A stretch of DNA of 64,000 bases from Streptomyces sp. NBC_00582 (GTDB taxonomy: Bacteria > Actinomycetota > Actinomycetes > Streptomycetales > Streptomycetaceae): contig NZ_CP107772.1 of NCBI RefSeq assembly GCF_036345155.1, positions 372,001 to 436,000 of the forward strand, in the 5' to 3' direction. The notes below the pieces were generated by a model that made no database searches, was not told where the DNA came from, and worked only from the letters and a program-made list of their open reading frames with translations. The position numbers and the translations under genes were made by a program. Every line of letters begins with the position of its first letter. Positions within the stretch are counted from its first letter, which is position 1. Below are positions 56,585-64,000 of the stretch, one piece after another.

Positions 56585-56603
56585 CGGGTCAGCTCCTGAC
56601 CCG
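56585..56603 (+). terminator. Hairpin downstream of the DMFase-like gene
   Basis: CGGGTCAG-CTC-CTGACCCG forms an 8-bp stem with a 3-nt loop 33 nt after the stop codon. It lacks a T-run but is well placed as a terminator. Confidence 0.6.
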
Positions 56604-56961
56604 TTCGGCGAGATCCGCCTGTCCGCGTACGCAACGAAGTCCCCAGGCTCGTACGGATGACTGCGGTCGGCTTCTGCTGGCGGGCGGTGGGTAGTTGCCG
56701 TTGACCGATCGGGCCGCCCGTACGCGTAGTCGGCCGTGGTCTGCCGGGAGTGGAAAAGCCTTCGACCGGTCACACGCCGATCCGGCACCCTCCTCCGCAC
56801 CCTGATGCACGAGGCTGCGCAGCTCCGCACGGGTACGGGCCGGGTGGTAGGGGCGAGAGCGCTGTGTCCCCCGAGCGAAGGTCAGCCGTTCACTGCCCGC
56901 AGGGCCCCTGGCCTGCGGCCATTGAGACGCGGGCGGACTGGTCACCGTCTCGCGTGCCATC
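56604..56961. other. 358-nt stretch without a gene
   Basis: No supported gene. An in-frame stop at about 56923 separates this stretch from the cupin reading frame. Confidence 0.35.
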
Positions 56962-57426
56962 GTGCGCCCCGACCAGTCGCCGCCCCTCCATACCCACAGC
57001 CGAGAGGACGAGAGCTGGATCATCCTGTCCGGCCGCGTCCGGTTCTGGGTCGGATCGACCTCGCTCGACGAGTGTGACGTGCACGAGGCCGAACCCGGCG
57101 CCTTCGTCTGGGGGCCCCGATCAGTCCCCCACACCTACCAGGCCATCACATCGACCGCCGAACTCCTCTGCATCATCAACCCCGGAGCCATCGAAGGCCA
57201 CTTTCACGCGGCCGGAGCCGCCGACGCGCCCAGCGACGCCGCGCACAGCCTCCTGGAGGAGTACGGCTTCGTGATCCACGACAACCCACCCCCCGCCCCC
57301 AGACGTACTGATCACGAGTGTCGTCGACGCTCACCGGGCTTGATCATGGCGACGAAATCCAGTGACGGAACTGCTTGTGCCGCACCACGCGGAGGTTCAC
57401 GCGTCCCCAAGGCGATGCCCGGCTGA
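56962..57426 (+). CDS. Cupin domain protein, probably truncated
   Basis: The start reads PDQSPPLHTHSREDESWIIL, then SGRVRFWVG and WGPRSVPHTYQAI, giving the two cupin metal motifs (HxH...E and PxxxxH). Relatives have about 30 more N-terminal residues, and the only in-frame start after the upstream stop is the GTG at 56962. The last roughly 50 residues (after HDNPPPAPRR) do not look like a cupin, suggesting 3' decay. It may be a pseudogene. Confidence 0.6.
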   Translation: MRPDQSPPLHTHSREDESWIILSGRVRFWVGSTSLDECDVHEAEPGAFVWGPRSVPHTYQAITSTAELLCIINPGAIEGHFHAAGAADAPSDAAHSLLEEYGFVIHDNPPPAPRRTDHECRRRSPGLIMATKSSDGTACAAPRGGSRVPKAMPG

Positions 57427-57663
57427 CCGTTCACGGCAGGTCGAGGCCTCCCTGGCCGAGCAGGCGTCTCCGGCGTACTGCGGGTACCGGTCACCGCCGC
57501 CTACCCGCTGGAGCAGGCCGCGGAGGCGTTCGCCGTCTTCGCGGCCGGCGCCCCGGGCGAGATCGCCGCGCCCTGCTCATGACCACGCCCGACAAACGCC
57601 CTCTCCTACTCCTGACCGCGCCTGACAAAAGAGGTACGACCATGCCCGCCAGGGAGCCCGCCC

Positions 57664-58627
57664 ATGTCGCCTGACCAGCCGATGATGCGCGCCGTCCGGT
57701 ACGACCGTTACGGAGGCCCCGAAGTGCTCTCCGTCGGTGACGTTCCGCGTCCGTCCCCCGGGCCGGGCCAGGTGCTCGTTCGGGTCCACGCATCCAGCGT
57801 CAACCCGATGGACGTGAAGATCCGCTCCGGCGGGCTGCGTCTGATATCCGGGCGACGCTTTCCCAAAGGCACCGGAGGCGACTTCGCCGGGGAGGTGGTC
57901 GCACTCGGCAGTACGGTCACCGACGTCACGGTGGGCGAACACGTGTGGGGCATCCTCAGCGACGTCTCCGGACGGACGGGCGCGGCCAGCGAATACATCC
58001 TGGCCAAACCCCAGGCCATCAGCACCGCCCCCAGTGGCACAGACCTGGTGGCAGCCGCCGCCCTGCCCGCGGTCGGCATCACCGCACTGCGTGCCTTGCG
58101 GGACACCTTGCGCCTGCGCTCCGGCCAACGGCTGCTCGTGGTCGGCGCGAGCGGCGGCGTCGGCAGTACGGCGGTCCAGCTGGCCCACGCCTGGGGCGCC
58201 CACGTCACCACGATCGCCGGCGCCGCCAACGCCCCGTTCTGCCGCGAAACTCGGCGCCGACGTGGCCCTGGCCTACGCCACCACCCCACCGAACGCCCTC
58301 AAGGGGCAGTTCGACGCCATCCTCGACTGCCACGGCTCCTCTGTCCGCGACTACCGACGCGCCCTCCGCCCCGGCGGTCGCATCGCCTCGCCCTCCGCCG
58401 GCGCCATACCCTTCGCCCCGCTGTCCATCGTCCTGCCCGGTCCGCGCGTACGCCTGCTCGTGGCCAGCCCCCGACGCGCGGACCTGAAGATCCTCGCCGA
58501 TCACGTCGACAAGCAAGACCTGCGTCCGGTCATCGAGCGCGTGTATCCCCTGGACGAAATCCAGGACGCCCACCGAGCCACCGAAACCGGCCATGCCCGC
58601 GGCAAGCGCGTCGTCCGTCTCGTTTAG
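57664..58627 (+). pseudogene. NADP-dependent quinone oxidoreductase-type MDR protein, one frameshift
   Basis: The N-terminal half reads MRAVRYDRYGGPEVLSVGDV, VRVHASSVNPMDVKIRSG, GGDFAGEVVALGS and LVVGASGGVGSTAVQLAHAW, a zinc-free MDR/quinone oxidoreductase with an intact nucleotide-binding motif. Near 58245 an extra A in GCGAAACTCGG shifts the frame. The C-terminal half continues in the next frame as LGADVALAYATTPPNALKG and YPLDEIQDAHRATETGHARG, with a stop at 58627. One extra base is the only defect, so a sequencing error is possible. Confidence 0.8.
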
Positions 58628-58630
58628 CGC

Positions 58631-59629
58631 CTAGGTGTATTGACCCGCAGGGTTGTTGACTCGGGTGATGGGTGGCTGGCCTCCGAGTGCGGTGTGGCAG
58701 CGATGGTAGTTGTAGGTGTGGAGGAAGTCGGCCAGGGCTGCGGTGCGTTCGTCGTTGCTGGTGAAAGGCCGCAGGTAGGCCCACTCGTCGAGCAGGGTGC
58801 GGTTGAAGCGTTCGACCTTGCCGTTGGTCTGCGGGCGGTAGGCGCGAGTCAGCTTGCCGGTCGCGCCGATCTCGATGAGCACCTGCTTCCAGGCCAGGCC
58901 CTTGCGGTAGGCCCAGGCGTTGTCGGTGAGCACGCGTTCGATGCGGGTGATGCCGTGGGCGTGGAAGAAGGCGGCCGCGCGGGTGAGGAAGCCGGCGCAG
59001 GTGGCGACTTTCTCGTCGCGGTGGATCTCGCTGTAGGCGAGGCGGCTGTGGTCGTCGATGGCTGAGTGGACGTAGTCGAAGCCCACGCTGCTGCGGCGGG
59101 CGCGGCCGGCCTGGCGGCCCAGGACCTTGTGGCCGCCGCCGTCGGGGATGCGGCCGAGTTTCTTGACGTCGACGTGGATGAGTTCGCCGGGTCGGTCGCG
59201 TTCGTAGCGGCGGATGACCTGGCCGGTGGGCCGGTCGAGGAAGGCAAGCCGGTTCAGGCCGTGGCGGACCAGGATGCGGTGCACGGTCGAGGCGGGCAGT
59301 CCCAGGACGGGGCCGAGGCGGGCGGGGCCGAGTTTGCGGTCCTGGCGCAGCCGGCACACCCGGGCCTCCACGGCTGCCGCCGTGCGGTGGGGTGTCGTCA
59401 GTGGACGGCTGGGGCGGTCGTGCAGCCCCTGTTCGCCCTCCGCTTGCCAGCGGCGCATCCACTTGTGGGCCGTGACACGTGAGATGCCCATCTCGGCCGC
59501 GACATGCGCGACGGGGCGGCCCGAACGGACACGCTCGACGAGCAGCCGCCTGCCGTGAACGGTCAGCCGGGCATTACGGTGGGACACGAAGACCTCCGTG
59601 CGGTGTGTTCTTAGACAGCTCCACCACAT
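58631..59629 (-). CDS. IS481-family transposase
   Basis: The 332-residue protein has an N-terminal helix-turn-helix (AHVAAEMGISRVTAHKWMRRW) and an rve integrase core with DDE residues in ELIHVDVKKLGRI, VLTDNAWAYRK and TNGKVERFNRTLLDEW. The stop codon TAG is formed by the CCTAGG target outside the element, because the last IS base pairs encode ...GQYT. It appears intact. Confidence 0.93.
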   Translation of the reverse strand: MWWSCLRTHRTEVFVSHRNARLTVHGRRLLVERVRSGRPVAHVAAEMGISRVTAHKWMRRWQAEGEQGLHDRPSRPLTTPHRTAAAVEARVCRLRQDRKLGPARLGPVLGLPASTVHRILVRHGLNRLAFLDRPTGQVIRRYERDRPGELIHVDVKKLGRIPDGGGHKVLGRQAGRARRSSVGFDYVHSAIDDHSRLAYSEIHRDEKVATCAGFLTRAAAFFHAHGITRIERVLTDNAWAYRKGLAWKQVLIEIGATGKLTRAYRPQTNGKVERFNRTLLDEWAYLRPFTSNDERTAALADFLHTYNYHRCHTALGGQPPITRVNNPAGQYT

Positions 59630-59687
59630 CGGAGGTCTTCGCCATGTTCAAGACCCGCCAGTGTCAACAACGCTCGTGATCAATACA
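58636..59687 (-). mobile_element. IS481-family insertion sequence, complete
   Basis: The 1052-bp element has ends TGTATTGA / TCAATACA flanked by the 6-bp duplication CCTAGG at 58630-58635 and 59688-59693. This agrees with the NCTAGN target preference of IS481. It lies three bases after the stop of the oxidoreductase. Confidence 0.88.
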
Positions 59688-59693
59688 CCTAGG

Positions 59694-59965
59694 CAGTTTC
59701 GTATTGCAGTGGGCGCGGATTGAGCCGTTGCTCCCGGCCCGGACACCGCAGCGTGGCAGCGGGTCTTCACCACACTGATGCCCCAGTCCGATGCCGACGA
59801 GAACCTGGCCTGGGCCGTGTCGGGGGACTCCACGATCGTGCGCGCTCACCAGCACGCGGCCCGAGCCCGTAAGAGGGGGCCCCGGCCGGCGAACCGGCCG
59901 ACCACGCCATCCGCCGGTCCCCGGGGCGGACTGATCACCAAGACATGTCATGTCGTTGGCGGGTC
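59694..59965 (+). pseudogene. IS5-family transposase fragment
   Basis: The plus strand reads WPRIEPLLP-like and then LMPQSDADENLAWAVSGDST, IVRAHQHAARARKRGPRP and NRPTTPSAGPRGGLITK. This is the N-terminal and middle part of an IS5/ISL-type transposase. It has internal deletions and no C-terminal DDE part. Confidence 0.7.
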
Positions 59966-60439
59966 AAGTTGAGTCGTCGGCTTCAGGGAGGCTGGGCTTC
60001 CTGTGGGTCGTCAGACGGATGAGGAAGGCGGTAGCGTCCTCGACGTGCTGGACGGTCCTGATGTGGCGGTGATTCTGCGAGGTGGAGTGCGTGTCCGCTC
60101 CCACGCCTGGGAGTTCGTGCGCTGGTTCGCCGACGCATGGATGGGCCGTCCGGTGGAGCCGGAAGATGGCTGCACCGCTGACGAGCTGACGGCAGTGGAG
60201 GCCGACATGGGCTTCGAGCTGCCGGCCACTTTGCGTGAGGGGTATGCGCTCTTCGGCCGCCGGGACGACCTGCTTCGGCAGCAGGACCCTCTGGTCAGGC
60301 CATCTGGCCTTTTTGTCGATGACGCCTTGGGCGGTGTCCTGGTCTTCCGTCGCGAGAACCAGGACTGCGCCTTCTGGGGAATCCCTCTGAGCCAGGTCGT
60401 GAGCTTGTTCCGCTTTGACGGACACCATCGGTGTGGTGG

Positions 60440-61312
60440 TCAGGCTGCGAGTGCGGTCTCGTATTCGGCGGGACTGAGGTAGCCGAGGCTGCTGTGCAGA
60501 CGGTGCAAGTTGTACCAGCCCTCGATGAAATCGAAGATCGCGGTGCGGGCGGCGGCCCGGCTGGGCCAGGCGGTGGCGCCGAGCAACTCGCGCTTGATGG
60601 TGGCGAAGAACGACTCGGCGAGTGCGTTGTCCCAGCACTGTCCGGTGCGGCCGACCGACAGGCGCACCCCCAACTGGTCCGCCAGCGCGGCGAATTGCTG
60701 GCTGGTGTACTGGCAGCCGCGATCCGAGTGGAAGATCACCGGCCGGGTGGGGCGGCGCTTCCGACAGGCGGCCGTGAGGGCATCGGCGACCAGATCGGTC
60801 CGCAGGTGGTCGGCCGTCGCCCAGCCGACCACGCGACGGGAGGCGATGTCGATGACGGTGGCCAGATAGAGCCAGCCCTCCTCCGTGGGGATGTAGGTGA
60901 TGTCGCCGCACCAGCGGGCATCCAGGCCGGCGGGGTCGGGCTGGAAGTCCCGGACGACGAGATCGGGCCGCAGCGCAGCTCGTGGATCAGGGATCGTCGT
61001 CAGGTGCCGTCGTCTTCGGTGTCGGCCCTGCAGGCCGGCAGCCCGCATCAGCCGCGCGACACGTCGGCGGCCGCATCCGGCGCCTGCCCGCTTGAGCACG
61101 GCATGGACACGCGGGACGCCGTAGGTTCCCCGCGATCGCGTGTGGACGTCGGCGATCTGTTCCGCCAGCTCGGCGTCACGGACCGCGCGGGGACCAGGCT
61201 TGGCAGCGCGGCGGGCATAGAAGGCGGTCCGGGAGACCTTCAGCAGCTCACACGCTCGTTTGACGCTGTGACCTGCACGCTTCTCCGCCTCGATGAACGG
61301 GTGCACCGTCAC
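60440..61312 (-). CDS. IS3 transposase OrfB (rve integrase core)
   Basis: 290 residues with an HTH_21 segment (RSRGTYGVPRVHAVLKRAG) and the DDE triad in WCGDITYIPTEEGWLYLATV, IFHSDRGCQYTS and NALAESFFATIKRE. The start GTG overlaps the OrfA stop as GTGA. An OrfAB fusion by -1 frameshifting upstream is usual in the family. Confidence 0.92.
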   Translation of the reverse strand: MTVHPFIEAEKRAGHSVKRACELLKVSRTAFYARRAAKPGPRAVRDAELAEQIADVHTRSRGTYGVPRVHAVLKRAGAGCGRRRVARLMRAAGLQGRHRRRRHLTTIPDPRAALRPDLVVRDFQPDPAGLDARWCGDITYIPTEEGWLYLATVIDIASRRVVGWATADHLRTDLVADALTAACRKRRPTRPVIFHSDRGCQYTSQQFAALADQLGVRLSVGRTGQCWDNALAESFFATIKRELLGATAWPSRAAARTAIFDFIEGWYNLHRLHSSLGYLSPAEYETALAA

Positions 61313-61617
61313 CGGGTCTCCTTCGCGAAGAAAGCCGTGGCACGCTTGAGGATGTCGACGTCCTCACGCAGACGGCGGTTCTCCCGCCGCAGTGCGGCCA
61401 GCTCCTCGCGTTCGCTGCTGGTCAGGCCGTCCCGCTCGCCTGCATCGACCTCGGCCTGCTTCACCCAGTCACGCACCGCGGTCTCGGTCAGATCGAAGTC
61501 CTTGGCGATCTGACCGACCGAGCGGTCACCGCGTCGGCACAGCTCGACGATCTCCGCCTTGAACTCCGGCGTGAACGAGCGACGAGGGCGAGGCTTCTTC
61601 TTCCCCATGCTCTCCAT
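61309..61617 (-). CDS. IS3 transposase OrfA (HTH_Tnp_1)
   Basis: About 102 residues, MESMGKKKPRPRRSFTPEFK, then the helix-turn-helix GDRSVGQIAKDFDLTETAVR and a leucine-zipper-like coiled coil (EELAALRRENRRLREDVDIL). The start at 61617 is chosen from its resemblance to other streptomycete OrfA proteins; upstream in-frame starts exist. Confidence 0.88.
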   Translation of the reverse strand: MESMGKKKPRPRRSFTPEFKAEIVELCRRGDRSVGQIAKDFDLTETAVRDWVKQAEVDAGERDGLTSSEREELAALRRENRRLREDVDILKRATAFFAKETR

Positions 61618-62149
61618 GATGGACATCCTCCCGGGGCTGAACCCCTGATCTCGGATGTCCGTCAAAGCGCATCAAGCCCAGTCGACCAGGAGGATCCACC
61701 GGTGGTGGTGGAATCACGTCAGGGCTGGGTTCCCTTTCTCGATCGGATGTCCCTGGCATGGGTCGAATTGGTGCTGAGCGAGTCGCTCTTCACGGCGGAC
61801 AACCTCTATGACGCCTGTGAGCTGCCTGACGCGCTGATGCCGGATCTCCACGCCCGGTATGCCCGGGTCGGTCTGCCCGACCATCCAATGTGGGCGAGTG
61901 AGGACGACTCCCCGGTGCGCTGGTATGCGGCTCCCAACCGGTTGATTCGCCGGGATGGCCTTCAGGACCAGTCCTGGATTCACGCGCGTGGGCGCACGAC
62001 TTCCGATCTTGAGGCAATCCGTGAAGAGCTCCCAGGCCCCTGGGTCGGCTGAAGTCGCGCCCGCCATCAGCATGGGCGTGTTTGCCATGGGGGCCGGACA
62101 GACGATCATGCGGCGAGCGCGACTGGGTGCGCGACAGCGAGCGCGGGAT

Positions 62150-62365
62150 CGTAGAGGGTGCGCGCCGATTTTCTTGGCGGCGTCGTAGCCCCGGCTGTTG
62201 CGGCCGACGGTGCGCCCTTGGCCGACTGGGAGTCCACGATCAGCGTCACCGGGTGCGGGCAGGGGCCTTTGCCGGTACGGATCTTCCGACGGAGCTGGTC
62301 ACGGATGTAGGTGACGACTCCGGCCCGGTTCCACTGCCAGAAGCACCCGTAAACGGTCTCCCTAT
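62150..62365 (-). pseudogene. IS5-family transposase fragment (N-terminal/middle part)
   Basis: The minus strand reads ETVYGCFWQWNRAGVVTYIR, DQLRRKIRTGKGPCPHPV and TLIVDSQSAKGAPS, then shifts frame. This is the stretch around the first catalytic Asp of an IS5-like transposase. Both ends are missing. Confidence 0.7.
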
Positions 62366-62392
62366 TAGTTACGTGGAATCACGCGCCGCAGG

Positions 62393-62580
62393 ATGCGTTT
62401 CGTGATCACGGATGACACCTGGGCCAAGCTGCTGTGGGCTGGCCTGAACGTCGAGCCGGGCGACCTGCCGACCACTGACGGCCGCACCTTCCCGGTCGAA
62501 CTCATCCGCGCCATCACGCTGACCTGGTTGTTCGCCGGACAACGCAGCGACGAGATAGCCCGCCTGCGGCGTTCGGCGCT
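62393..62580 (+). pseudogene. Tyrosine recombinase/integrase fragment
   Basis: The plus strand reads MRFVITDDTWAKLLWAGLNV, then FPVELIRAITLTWLFAGQRS and DEIARLRR. This resembles the central region of streptomycete integrase-like proteins (WLFSGLRSDEIxRLR). It is cut at about 62578 by an inverted IS5 fragment. Confidence 0.65.
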
Positions 62581-62840
62581 GCGGCGGGCGATCAGTGGTT
62601 TCACCCCGAGGTCCCGGACCAGGCGGCGATACTTGTCGTGGTCGTATCCGCGGTCCGCGAGGACCACGTCCGGGCGGCGCCGGGGCCGGCCGCATTTGCC
62701 CCGCACCGGCGGCACGGCCTGGAGCAGTGGGATCAGCTGGGTGACGTCGTTGCGGTGGCCGCCGGTCAGGGTGGCGGCGAGCGGGATACCGGTGGCGTCG
62801 GTGATCAGACATCCGATGCGGTTAAGTGCGTGTTTCTGAT
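62581..62840 (-). pseudogene. IS5-family transposase fragment (DDE region)
   Basis: The minus strand reads LNRIGCLITDATGIPLAATL, TGGHRNDVTQLIPLLQAV and VVLADRGYDHDKYRRLVRD, the second catalytic Asp region of an IS5-family transposase. It is unrelated in frame to the fragment at 62150 and ends against the integrase relic. Confidence 0.75.
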
Positions 62841-62875
62841 CCCCAGTTCTGAGTGGCCTCGGGTCCTACGCTGGC

Positions 62876-63178
62876 GTGGTGTCCGAGGACGCCGGGCAGA
62901 CCGGGGAGAGGATCTGCCGTGGCTGTGGGGAACGGCTGAGGCTGGAAGCCCGGCCCGGGGCCGTCTTCTGCTCGTCGGCCTGTCGGGCCAGGCAGTGGCG
63001 GGCTGCACAGCGGTTGCGCAGGCGCCTGGCGGCCGTCCAGGGCGGCGTTGGCGAGGCGGAGTGTCCGGAGTGCGGGGTGCGGTGGGTGGCAGAGGTCGAT
63101 CGCCGATCGGATGCCTTGTACTGCTCGCCGCGGTGTCGTGCGAGGGCCTGGCGCAAGAGGCGGTCGGCGTTCGCGTAG
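62876..63178 (+). CDS. Small double zinc-finger-like protein, 100 residues
   Basis: An intact frame with two CxxC...CxxxC clusters: CRGCGERLRLEARPG followed by FCSSACRARQW, and CPECGVRWVAEV followed by LYCSPRCRARAWRKR. Each resembles a treble-clef or zinc-ribbon knuckle. Similar small proteins occur in accessory streptomycete regions near replication or transfer genes, but I cannot assign a function. The start GTG at 62876 is not certain. Confidence 0.65.
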   Translation: MVSEDAGQTGERICRGCGERLRLEARPGAVFCSSACRARQWRAAQRLRRRLAAVQGGVGEAECPECGVRWVAEVDRRSDALYCSPRCRARAWRKRRSAFA

Positions 63179-63351
63179 GCGTCACCGTGACGGCTTCGCG
63201 AACGCCGCACTGAAGATGTTCTGATTCTTCGTCAACTACCTTGCGGTAAGGCTTGTTTAGCCGGAATCCGTGAGTCCAGACTGGCGCCACTTCGCATGCC
63301 GGTGTCACCGTCGGCGTCAGCCGCCCCCGGCATGCAGGGGTGGTGATCGCC

Positions 63352-64000
63352 ATGCCCAGCACGATCGGGTCGGTCAGCCAGACCCGCTACGAGCAGATCG
63401 TCGCCGAACTGCGTGAAGTCGTCGAACAGCAGAGCCGGGGCTCGTTCACGATCGGTGACCGCGCCCTGGAGGTCGAGCCGGTCAGGTCCCGCGGGGTGTC
63501 CCGGACGCGGAATGGACGATCAAGCAGTCCCTGATGCGGCTGGCCGAGGACATCGGCCTGACGTTCAGCACGGTCAAGAACGCCCAGTGGGTCGCCTCAC
63601 GCTGGCCGAAAGACCAGCGTCAGACGGGTGTGTCGTTCACGATCCACCGCATTCTGGCGCGGATCGACGATGCCGAAGAGCGGTTCGCGGCGGTCAAGGC
63701 CCCACCCGAGGGCAGGCCGCGGTGGACAGCGGACGACGCGAAGCGGCGGGTCGGGTGGACGGTCGACAGCCCGGAGACCCCGCAGGAGAAGATCACCGCC
63801 ATTCACCACCTGGCCCAGGACGAGGAAGTGGCCGCAACGGTGACCACCGATTTCCTCAAGCGTCCGCAGGTCGCGGCGAAAGTCTCCACGGAGAACAAGG
63901 TCAGGGCGGTGGAGGAGTTCACGCGGGACGAGAAGGTCGCGGCGACCGCCGCGACCAGCCTGTTGCGCAGGCCGGACGTCGCGTTCAAGGCGATGGGCGA
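63352..64000 (+). pseudogene. DUF6192-like protein, frameshifted and cut by window end
   Basis: The first frame reads MPSTIGSVSQTRYEQIVAEL, then VVEQQSRGSFTIGDRALEVE. After a shift near 63505 the protein continues as AEWTIKQSLMRLAEDIGLTF, TVKNAQWVASRWPKDQRQTG and AAVKAPPEGRPRWTADDAKR to the end of the window. The order and motifs match a streptomycete family of unknown function that I know as DUF6192. A single base loss explains the break, so a sequencing error cannot be excluded. Confidence 0.65.

Larger units (their letters stand above)
60403..61677 (-). mobile_element. IS3-family insertion sequence
   Basis: The roughly 1275-bp element has imperfect terminal repeats, GCTTGTTCCGCTTTGACGG versus GCTTGATGCGCTTTGACGG on the opposite strand. 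Two overlapping minus-strand genes have the usual IS3 orfA/orfB layout. No clear target duplication was found, so the exact ends may be off by a few bases. Confidence 0.82.
60003..62052 (+). pseudogene. SUKH (SMI1/KNR4) family protein gene split by an IS3 element
   Basis: The N-terminal half (60003-60402) contains WFADAWMGRPVEPEDG and LTAVEADMGFELPATLREGY, then LFGRRDDLL and FWGIPLSQ. The C-terminal half resumes after the IS as VDQEDPPVVVESRQGWVPFL, LAWVELVLSESLF and RWYAAPNRLIRRDG to the stop at 62052. Joined, the halves make a full SUKH-type protein of about 250 residues, a fold common among immunity proteins of polymorphic toxin systems. No toxin gene is visible next to it. Confidence 0.8.

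Noticed and set aside
1..64000. tRNA, rRNA or riboswitch genes
   Set aside because: No stretch with tRNA arms, rRNA similarity or a known riboswitch core was found by eye; a covariance-model scan was not possible.

Overview
The window is high-GC actinomycete DNA, most likely Streptomyces or a close relative. Codon third positions are G/C-rich, GTG and TTG starts are frequent, genes are coupled by ATGA/GTGA overlaps, and there are modular polyketide synthase genes and typical streptomycete insertion sequences (IS110, IS1380, IS256, IS5, IS481, IS3). No tRNA, rRNA, CRISPR array or housekeeping block is visible. The density of transposon debris and broken genes points to an accessory region, such as a chromosome arm or a large plasmid.

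Region A (1-7820, all minus strand) looks like a small antibiotic-type operon read from right to left. A strong promoter precedes a 29-codon peptide gene with a palindromic leader and a strong hairpin after its stop. Then follow a three-gene ABC exporter, an S66 (MccF/LdcA-type) serine peptidase, a SAM methyltransferase, a NodU/CmcH-type O-carbamoyltransferase and a short threonyl-tRNA synthetase-like protein that runs off the left edge. A second ThrRS, an MccF-like peptidase and an exporter together suggest a compound that targets aminoacyl-tRNA metabolism. The pathway is not one I recognise.

Region B (7900-19066) is a transposon graveyard: fragments of IS110, IS1380 and IS256; an IS110 gene interrupted by a group II intron that is itself interrupted by an IS5-family element; a complete IS256-family element; integrase and helicase remnants; one intact DUF4240 gene; and an IS5-family element lying exactly at the stop codon of a P450 gene.

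Region C (19066-38601) is a lipid-polyketide cluster with two divergent units. The minus-strand unit encodes a fatty acyl-AMP ligase, two soluble di-iron acyl-ACP desaturases, a hotdog thioesterase, a free ACP, a CFA-synthase-like methyltransferase and a P450, with six tightly overlapping junctions. The plus-strand unit encodes two type I PKS proteins: (degenerate KS)-AT-ACP-KS-AT-KR-ACP and KS-AT-DH-KR-ACP-TE.

Region D (38602-43344) holds transposase scraps, a HATPase regulator, two unknown small proteins and an intact IS5-family element. Region E (43345-49802) is a giant IPT/TIG-repeat protein with a YncE-like beta-propeller, broken once by a frameshift. Region F (49850-64000) contains an IS256 copy inside a monooxygenase remnant, a CocE-type hydrolase divergent from a TetR regulator over a 31-bp palindrome, a DMFase-like exported protein, and several decayed genes (YceI, cupin, quinone oxidoreductase, SUKH, DUF6192) mixed with IS481, IS3 and IS5 elements.
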